This document shows, in pieces, positions 57,100 to 64,000 of a stretch of DNA of 64,000 bases (positions are counted from its first letter, which is position 1; each line of letters begins with the position of its first letter). Origin of the DNA: Angiostrongylus vasorum (taxonomy: Eukaryota > Nematoda > Chromadorea > Rhabditida > Metastrongylidae); assembly GCA_018806985.1 (NCBI GenBank), contig JADANN010000010.1, forward strand, positions 1-64,000, written 5' to 3'. The notes beneath the pieces were generated by a model that was not told the origin of the DNA, ran no database searches, and saw nothing but the letters and a program-made list of their open reading frames with translations. A program made the translations under genes and the position numbers.

Positions 57100-58900
57100 T
57101 TTATTTAGCTATTTGGAGATTCCATTGCGAAATAAAATTCCATAATGTGTACTCACCAAACTCACAGCTGTTTAGTGTCCGACGAATTCACGAGAACATT
57201 AGGTACCTGAAGGAATACACCATTGCAACATCAACTAGCAAACGTACGCAAGAAAACGATTCGTTGATTCAGTGGGATGTAATGGTTGGAAGAGGAATTA
57301 TATCAGGGGAAAGTGGATCGGAACTCGAATGGAATTCCTTCTGGTAGTACGATCTGAATGTTACACGAGGACAATTTCAGATTTCTCCTCACGAATGAAA
57401 AGATCTCGAACAATCAAGCAGGCACAGTTTGTTCAATGAAATATTAAAGATCTTTAGAACTGAAAGAGAAAGACAGAAAGTGATATCTGTAAGCTTACGC
57501 TTCATTCTCATCCTTTTCGTTTTCTTTTGGCCGTTTCTAAAGCTGCCTTACACGCTTTTATGCTTTTTTCTGGTCCACAAATTCGAATATAGTCAAAGTG
57601 CCAGTTGTTCAAAAAAAGGAAAGCCAAATAGTTACAACAGAATTAATTACTGAGCGCAGCCATAGAACAAACACCTTTTCCACTATAACGTCCCATTGCT
57701 TGTAAGTAACGACGTCATGCAAAAATCTCAATTTATCACTTGCATCTTAGTAGTTCACGCAAGTAGTAAACTGGAAGCCATAAATAACATTAGTAAAGTG
57801 ACAGAAATCGTCGCGGAACACAAATAGTTAACGGCCGATCGATAAAGCGAAGAGGGGGAATGCTTTTAGTGTCCCAAAAGTTACGTGCTAGAGATGAGAA
57901 TTGTAAACTTTACCTGTTCAATTCGTAATCTCGTCGACCATAGAAGTGGGTGGTGGGGGGAAAGTACGCATGAAAGAGTCGGCCTTAGTTTCGCTTGCAT
58001 CAAAGGAGTGCAAAGAGTGTTTTTGTTATCCGTATACATCATTGTGGATTCTGACTACTACATCTTCTCCAAATGTCTGGTGCACTAATCGCAAGAGTTA
58101 CTGAAGCCACAGGTGTTGCCGCTGTATTCGAAGAACACCAGTTAAAAGAAAGCAAGCAACCAAATCCTTGTGGGCCAGTAACTGGCAGTGTTGAAGACCT
58201 ATGAACACCTTATCAAGGCTGCCACGCGAATCCAAACAACACCATTTTCGACCATCATCTAAGGTGCAACAGTGGAGAAATGCCGACAATACCTCAAGCC
58301 ATAGCTGAACCCACTTGCGAACAGCCTTCTAATTAACGGATGACCCTTGCAAAACAATGAAACGAGTGCAAAGTCTGGGCGCTACATCTGAGGACGGGAC
58401 ATCTGAGTAGTCACATGGGTACAACCAATTTGTCTGCATGAAACTCTTGACTCTTTAGTTCCTTCATTCTTCATCATACCAGCTTAGCGACTTCATACAC
58501 CGAAGCACATCCATTTGTGCATATAGCGATATTTCCACGTACATATGGAAGCTCCCAATAGTTCACCGCCTAACTGCAGCTAGGCAGTTGTTTCTATATA
58601 TTAAGTCGCAATGTAAAACCGATGTTACCTTTCATCGGGGTGCGAACACCTTGAAAGAGGTCCGACATTTGCACCAGGAAGCCTGCCTTATTGCGAATCT
58701 AGACCACGCTGGAACCCGAAAAGCTACTTATTGCGACATTTTTGCCAAAGACAATGGGAGACACACGTCGTGTTCCTCGAAGAAGTCCATTGTTCTGTGA
58801 GGAAAGTGGATGCTAAGTAAGCATGAACTAGTGGACAATATTTATGAAACACGCTATGCCGAGGTGATGTTGAAAGCATCTCGTATCATCTAACTACGTA
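57100..58900 (+). other. Possible coding pieces, unassigned
   Basis: Plus-strand frames at 57147-57347 (RIHENIRYLKEYTIATSTSK), 57885-58088 and 58070-58204 (MSGALIARVTEATGVAAVFE) look partly protein-like. I could not link them by splice sites, and no family is recognised. They may be upstream exons of the cluster that follows. Confidence 0.3.
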
Positions 58901-58904
58901 TGCT

Positions 58905-59467
58905 ATGTTTTCCCGCTCGACGACCATCTGGAATTTTACACGAGATGTGGCTTCAAGAAGAAGAGGAGTACCATCAGGTGAGGTTAAAATTGTGTACCGT
59001 TGTTATCACACTATACCAGTGATACAGGAAAGTTCCTGTGAGTATCCTATACGTCCACAAATGTGGGAGGAACGTCTTGCGGTTTACTAAATGAAAGGTG
59101 AACAACCTTAGCTTCGTGCGACCCAGCAGGAAAAGTAGGAAGCAATGATAGCACAGTAGATGTGGAGCGAAAACAGAACACTAAAAAACACTGGGTGCAA
59201 AGGTGGACGAAGAAGTGCAAGTGCCAAAGCAAATTAAAAAAGAAGCAGGCGCGAACGAAAGATAAGAAATATAAGCAAAGTTGTGCATCTAACGAGGCCA
59301 AAAAAAAAACCTCGTTACCTGACGAAGGTTTTCACTTCAAAACGCCCGCATCGACAAAGAATGTGAGAATGCTTCACTTCATTCCTGGATACTTGATAGA
59401 ATCAACAGAGTCCGCTTCCGACAACTGCAAAAAATCGAGTACAGAGACTAAAATGAAGAGAATGTAG
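58905..59467 (+). CDS. Lysine-rich protein, two-exon gene model
   Basis: Exon 1 (58905-58977) encodes MFSRSTTIWNFTRDVASRRR and four more residues, and ends CAG|GTGAGG in phase 1. Exon 2 (59112-59467) follows acceptor ACCTTAG with a two-base start, so the junction keeps frame, and ends at TAG. The product would have 142 residues. It is very basic in the middle (HWVQRWTKKCKCQSKLKKKQ, ARTKDKKYKQ), with a milder C-terminal part (HFIPGYLIESTESASDNCK). A nuclear or nucleic-acid-binding role is possible but not shown. The true start may be further upstream. Coding-like pieces continue to about 59800, so a longer gene is possible. Confidence 0.5.
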
Positions 59468-59490
59468 TTCCATAAACACAGAGAGTGCCA

Positions 59491-59799
59491 GGCAGCCTAA
59501 GGAACTGTTCGCACGAGCGTCGCGACAACGTGGGAGCAGTCGTCTTCAGCAGTTCATTGCAACCGCTGGTGACGTCAAGCCCGAACCATCAGGCGGAAGA
59601 GTTGAAGCAAAGAAACAAAAAAAAATGTAACAGTTGGAGCAAAGAAACTCTAAAAAGAATAACAACGGTAAACTAGAAGAACACCCTGGAAACTAATTTA
59701 CCTTGAGTATGGTAGCCAGCAGAATCGAACCAGAGGGTGGAGATTACGAATGGTGGTCCGAAAACATTGCCATTTCCCTGAAAATATCCAATAAATGAC
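59491..59799 (+). CDS. Possible further exons of the lysine-rich gene
   Basis: 59494-59610 reads PKELFARASRQRGSSRLQQF and further, rich in Arg, Lys and Gly, to a TAA after a run of A. 59710-59799 reads MVASRIEPEGGDYEWWSENI and ends in TGA overlapping AATAAA. Acceptors GCCAG and GGCAG lie just before the first piece. Links to 59112-59467 need a weak donor inside that exon. Both pieces look real in composition but the model is not settled. Confidence 0.35.
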
Positions 59800-59963
59800 G
59801 AAATGTCGCCAGGTTTAGTGATGTGCAATTTAAAAAATCGCTCCACAAACTCGTCAGTTCATTTGTGGAGTTGGTCACTGAACTATAACCAGCATAAAAT
59901 GTGAAATTCAACGTCATTAGTTTCAATGACAATTGTTATCCTATTGTAAAACAAGATATTGCA

Positions 59964-60983
59964 ATGAGTTTAAGTGCAATCAATAACGCTGATGAGGTGG
60001 AGAAATTCTTTCACGATACGGTAAGTGGGGCAATTCCGTAGGTACACCAGCGCGCGATATTTGTGTTACTCGACGTTGTGGTTTTCAGGACGGGAACCAC
60101 TCAAGTTCCACAGACACGACCCGATTCAGACCGTCCGCCGTTTTTTTTAATTTAATACGGTTTCTTTTGCTGGAAATCACCTGTGGAATGTTTTAGTATG
60201 CATATTAGTTCTCTATGTGCTGACGACTTCTTCGTAGTGATTCTAGGTGGGAGTGTTTCTCATTTCTTAAAATGACAACAAAGGAACATTGTGAGTTTTT
60301 CAGAGATCCATCGAAAAATGGTCGATATGAGAGATGAGATGGAGTCTTACCGTACCCAAGTATCGGCATTGACACATTTCTCCGACGCTGGTGAGTCTTA
60401 TGCCAGAAGTCTGTACTTATACTTGGATACTTCGCGGGCCCGTCCTCACTGGTTGTGCCGGCCCAGCATAATGTGCATATTTCGGAGTTTAGGTAGTTTG
60501 GGTGTTGCGTTTCTCTGAAGTTCCGAGGTCACCCTGGCCAAAGTCTCTCCGAGGTTGTCAGCATCACAGGCACTGTGCTCTTGTGGATTAGAGGGAGATT
60601 TGCCGCCATACGACTAGCTGGATACCGGAACGGTGGTGGACTCTGGTATTGGTCTACACTTAGCTAGGCTTCCTGAGGGAAACGGCAGCCTCCTTCTCAA
60701 TTTGAGAGACGCTGCCAAGGGGATGAATTTCCCCGCTGTACATGGCAGTTCGACACCCTCGAACACCTCCCAGCCACGATGAGACGGTGATCCGTTGGGA
60801 GAGTTCTTTTCTGTTACATTCTAGATCCTTCTGTTTTGTCCCATCCTTTGCGTTTATTTGTCTTGTTGCTTTTCCCTTTCTTCCTCTATTTCGTTTGTTC
60901 AATTTTTTTTTCCGTAATTCCTTAGAATCTACTCTTATCTTTTATATCTTCAAACAGGTTTACAATCGTTTCTGTTAAATTAG
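59964..60983 (+). CDS. Small coiled-coil-like protein, four-exon gene model
   Basis: Exon 1 (59964-60020) encodes MSLSAINNADEVEKFFHDT and ends ACG|GTAAGT. Exon 2 (60089-60139) follows GTTTTCAG. Exon 3 (60306-60390) follows TTTTTCAGAG, encodes KMVDMRDEMESYRTQVSALT and ends GCTG|GTGAGT. Exon 4 (60958-60983) follows CTTCAAACAG and stops at TAG. The lengths sum to 219 bases, 72 residues plus stop, with phases kept. The exon 2 donor (GCC|GTTTTT) is the weakest call. The helical heptad-like exon 3 suggests a small subunit of a complex, but the family is not recognised. A family D copy fills intron 3. A longer model running into 61.0-61.5 kb is also possible. Confidence 0.5.
60411..60802 (-). mobile_element. 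Family D interspersed repeat
   Basis: A reverse copy from ACTTATACTTGGATACTTCG (tail) to GAGACGGTGATCCGTTGGGAG, in the last intron of the 59964-60983 gene. Confidence 0.75.
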
Positions 60984-61315
60984 AATGACCATTTGAGTGT
61001 AACTACCTCGTACATTGACGTCCAAAAGCGAACCCATGGCGGACTATGTTTTCATGGATGCATCACCAACCAAGTGTTTGCACACCTGTTGAGGTTACTG
61101 AACCAACGCCTTCACGGAGTTCGCACAGTCGTAGCTCACCTCTCTCATTGATATGACCGATTCTGTGAGATACTTATGGGCCATATCGAAAGAAACTATT
61201 GTAAATTTGTGTCCATTTTATTTCAAATAACTAACAGTTTCCCATAGGAGTAGTCTGCTACCTAACTTTTATGCCAACAAAATATTTAAAGTGTCAGAAG
61301 TGAAGCACTGTTAAA

Positions 61316-61534
61316 GTGGTTCTATTGTGTGGTTGGATAATGTATGCTGTCGATAAAATTGTCCGTTATAGTGGTGGACGAATTGCTGGTTCTGCGGGCT
61401 GCAGTTCTGCGGGTGACGTAGATGCCATCAAGGGTACGCGTGATCTGCTAAACAGCCTAAGAATCATAGTGCGTGTGCTCTATAACCTAAGCAGAACGAG
61501 TGGTGACTTTGCACAGTCATTACACCAGAATTGA
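61316..61534 (+). CDS. Terminal coding exon, unidentified
   Basis: The plus-strand frame contains GWIMYAVDKIVRYSGGRIAG and LLNSLRIIVRVLYNLSRTSG and ends at TGA 61532-61534. AATAAA follows at 61600, as expected for a last exon. The acceptor is not clear; AGTGAAG at about 61306 would keep frame. It may belong to the 59964 gene by another splice route or be a separate gene whose earlier exon lies near 61030-61150, where another open plus-strand piece (FAHLLRLLNQRLHGVRTVVA) is seen. Confidence 0.45.
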   Translation: MVLLCGWIMYAVDKIVRYSGGRIAGSAGCSSAGDVDAIKGTRDLLNSLRIIVRVLYNLSRTSGDFAQSLHQN

Positions 61535-61599
61535 ATCGCACTTTTGTCGGACATTTACTGTGGTCATTATTGCCTTCACTGCTGGTCTTTGTTATTGAA

Positions 61600-61605
61600 A
61601 ATAAA
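61600..61605 (+). promoter_or_regulatory. Poly(A) signal AATAAA
   Basis: AATAAA lies 66 bases after the TGA of the 61316-61534 exon. Confidence 0.5.
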
Positions 61606-61734
61606 TTTGTTTATTATCTGAATGACGTGCTGTAATGAGTACATTTTAACCGCTGCTCCCTGTTTAGAAGTGATTTACGAAATGAGGGAGAATTTCTCAC
61701 CTTTTATTTATTTTTATTTTGCTCTATTTCGACC

Positions 61735-62100
61735 CATCTTCACGTCTTCTGTGCTGATCCCAGCGCTTCTTGAATTCGCTTCGTTTCGTCGCATCCATTG
61801 TCCACGATGATATTCCAACTTTATGTGTGGCTTCAGTTGTTGCTTGAGGATTTTCATTTCATCTTGAATGTCGTAGAATGCTGTTCGAACAATTCTCGCT
61901 GGAGTCTTGAGATTACCGGGCTGGAGCGTCCTCAAATGCATTTCAGAGAGCAGTGTTTTCCCAGACAAGTCCAGTATCTAATTTCCCGACCCCGGAGGGA
62001 TGAGAGATTTGGTTGGCTCGGAGCGGATTCGAACTAGTAGCATGCCGGTGATGGCGGGCAGCACTACCACTGCTCTATCCGCTTCCCTTAGCTTTCATTT
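61735..62100 (-). mobile_element. tRNA-derived SINE, family C, near full length
   Basis: The best copy of family C. In minus orientation: A box TAGAGCAGTGG, B box AGTTCGAATCC, then the shared module (plus strand GACCCCGGAGGGATGAGAG at about 61988-62006) and the body to the end near CACGTCTTCTGTGCTGATCC. Confidence 0.8.
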
Positions 62101-62109
62101 CTTCTTTCA

Positions 62110-63690
62110 CCTACCACCTTATTTCTTACCTTCCATTTCACAAATCACTTCTACTGGAAAGCCTTCTAAGAATGGAGTAATCAGAGACAAGAGAATGCTG
62201 AATGCCTCGATCTTTTGCTACTAAACTGCTAATATTTCAAAATATTTGGCAATCTGCTACACGTAATCGGTGTGCATCAGCGTGAATATGTTATATCTAA
62301 GATTTGCTGGGATCATTAGCTGTCGTGATGATTGTTCAACCTCCGCAGGCCCAACCAAACCCTCATGGCTCCCAAGCTGCCAAGTTGGTACGTGTCCAAC
62401 TCTACCTAGACCGACTCACCTCTTGCATTCCACCAATACTAGTATGTTTCAGGGACATGCACGTTCTGACCGTCAATAGGGGAACACATAGACTGGAAAT
62501 GCATGGAAGCAAGGTGCAATTTTTTTGAGCCAAGAAAAGGTGACAAGGAGATTTGTAAGCGACGCGTTATCTCGTTCCATCATCTTTCCAATGTTTTGGA
62601 AGTTCGCTTTCCGCTAAATGACCCTGACTAATTCGGCGCTTCAATCAGGAAGTCAGTCCTGCAGTACAGTCACGTCAGAGTCGTCTAGTTGCAGAGAACT
62701 TTGTGGCAAATGAAGTTTCCATGTGATATCGAGGTAGATAACCCGAGAGGCGCCTAGGAAAGCTATCTCTGCATCACTGGGGGAAAAGTGCGTCAATCAA
62801 TAGAACGCTTTGCAAGTAAAAACTGTGCTGAAGCCCTTGCTAGCTGATAATATTTGACTATTCCAGTATCAGATATCCAGCAATCACATTCTACGTAATC
62901 ATTACTGGAGCTACTAAATTTATGTTGGTCAGAATTTAAAGTACAGCAGCTCAACTATGGTGTAACACCTTCTGCCCCGCCTACTTCTTCGATTTTGTTG
63001 CAACGTTCGGTCTCCAATACGGCGTATAAAGTAGAACGTTTGACGAAGTGCATGCCATCTGGGTTTGTTGTTCTGTGTATTACAGCTTGAAGATTCTCAA
63101 ATTTGAGCGGATAAACCTATGTTGTTATATTAGTACATTTATACCACTGATCTTCCTCATATAGGGATCTCCTGCCGGTTAGTCGCGAGGCAACGTGACG
63201 CGAACCTAGGTGGCGGATGACATGTTAGTCTCGGTCCAAAAGCAACCTTTGTTTCGCTGAGCCACAATTGGATCCAGGAGCTTCCTTTCTTGTTTCTACT
63301 GCGCCGGATTGGCAAATGCATTCTGTAGACGGATTCATGCATGCCCTGTGTGGGAGAGATCTAGTTTATGCGGATTATTGTAACGGCTAGTCAGCGGCGG
63401 CTACTAGCGGTTCAGTTTGTGTAGAATATTAGCCACGCGGGTCTTTCAGTTGATGTATTGATCTACCACCCTTAAACTTTGGTAATTAAACCGTTTAATA
63501 CATAAACATAACATAATAGTAACGATGGAGAAGTAATGGTAGAAGAATGACGTGAGTTAAAGCTATGAGGTGCTAAGGGTAGTAGTGAAGTGAGGCTAAC
63601 AACGAGATAATGGCATTCGAATATTACTATACCATTAATAAGTAGTTAACACAATTACATTAATAGTAATAATGAATAATTACCAAGAAG
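62110..63690. other. Unresolved, no supported gene
   Basis: 62270-62528 has plus-strand frames containing PHGSQAAKLVRVQLYLDRLT, without splice support. 63480-63680 is A/T-rich with short simple runs. No repeat family of this window is present. Confidence 0.3.
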
Positions 63691-63850
63691 TAACCGCTGG
63701 TTAGCCGTGAGCGACGCCGCGTCACGTCTATCTGCGGCCGGCGCGGCGGCTGAGGGAGACAGTATACTGGCTGCGGAGAAAGGAGACTGTATGCTGAGGC
63801 GGAGAGGGAGACAGACGGGCCGTATTTTCGGCTAAGATTTCAACATTATA
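63690..63850. other. Local GC-rich block
   Basis: About 150 bases are far richer in G, C and CpG than the surroundings (GACGCCGCGTCACGTC, GCGGCCGGCGCGGCGGC), followed by repeated GGAGA/GAGGC units (GAGACAGTATACTGG and GAGACTGTATGCTGAGG are tandem relatives). It could be an element terminus or an unmethylated regulatory block; nothing identifies it. Confidence 0.4.
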
Positions 63851-64000
63851 ACGATGAGGTGCATTTCAGTGGATCAATGAGGGCAGTAGGTGATGAGTCA
63901 TCTACAGAACAGTCAGGCTGCTGGTCGTGGATAACACTATGTCAGCAACGTGAAGTTTGAGCATCGATGGGTGCCACCATTGCCTAAGAGTCAAGGGCCA

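Noticed and set aside
1..64000. CRISPR array, bacterial operon or phage region
   Set aside because: No evenly spaced direct repeats, no ribosome-binding sites before frames, and gene structure is intron-bearing.

Overview
This window looks like animal nuclear DNA from a parasitic nematode, most likely a strongylid or hookworm-like clade V worm. That placement is an inference from the style of the repeats and genes; no rRNA or mitochondrial marker is present. There are no operons of bacterial type. Host genes are split into many short exons (about 30-200 bp) with GT..AG introns and TTTCAG-like acceptors, and most of the remaining DNA is interspersed repeats in many diverged copies.

Host genes. 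(1) About 5.2-15.4 kb, minus strand: a CPEB1-type cytoplasmic polyadenylation element binding protein. Two RRMs and most of the ZZ zinc domain can be followed through phase-matched exons. (2) 22.6-23.5 kb, minus: the first three exons of an unidentified protein with paired cysteines. (3) 31.2 kb, plus: one clean exon. (4) 48.5-53.4 kb, minus: an unidentified helical (ARM/HEAT-like) protein with at least ten exons. (5) 58.9-61.6 kb, plus: a compact cluster holding a lysine-rich two-exon gene, a four-exon gene for a 72-residue protein, and a terminal exon with a poly(A) signal. At 29.4-29.8 kb a plus-strand frame is broken by one in-frame TGA and is followed by AATAAA.

Mobile DNA. A Penelope-like retroelement (PLE) at about 26.4-29.3 kb has a damaged N-terminal/RT part and an intact C-terminal frame carrying RT motifs and a GIY-YIG endonuclease. 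Many 5'-truncated PLE pieces lie elsewhere, including a head-to-head pair forming a 1.8-kb palindrome inside the CPEB gene. PLE 3' ends carry a hammerhead-ribozyme-like motif. Degenerate RTE-type LINE pieces lie at 16.5, 32-34 and 43.5-44.3 kb. Short elements fall into families named here: A (about 250-300 bp, often as fold-back inverted pairs), B and C (two tRNA-derived SINE families with clear A and B boxes that share one body module), D (about 390 bp with an AAGT-type 3' tail) and F (PLE-end-like palindromic element).

Layout. 0-5 kb repeats; 5-16 kb CPEB gene with PLE, A, C and D copies in introns; 16-22 kb SINE and LINE debris; 22.5-23.5 kb gene 2; 23.8-26 kb B copies; 26.4-29.3 kb PLE; 29.4-31.4 kb broken frame plus exon; 32-48 kb repeat-rich and otherwise unresolved; 48.5-53.4 kb gene 4; 54-57 kb repeats; 58-61.6 kb plus-strand gene cluster; 61.7-64 kb C SINE and unresolved DNA. 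All repeat copies recognised near the host genes lie in introns or between genes; none interrupts a recognised exon.
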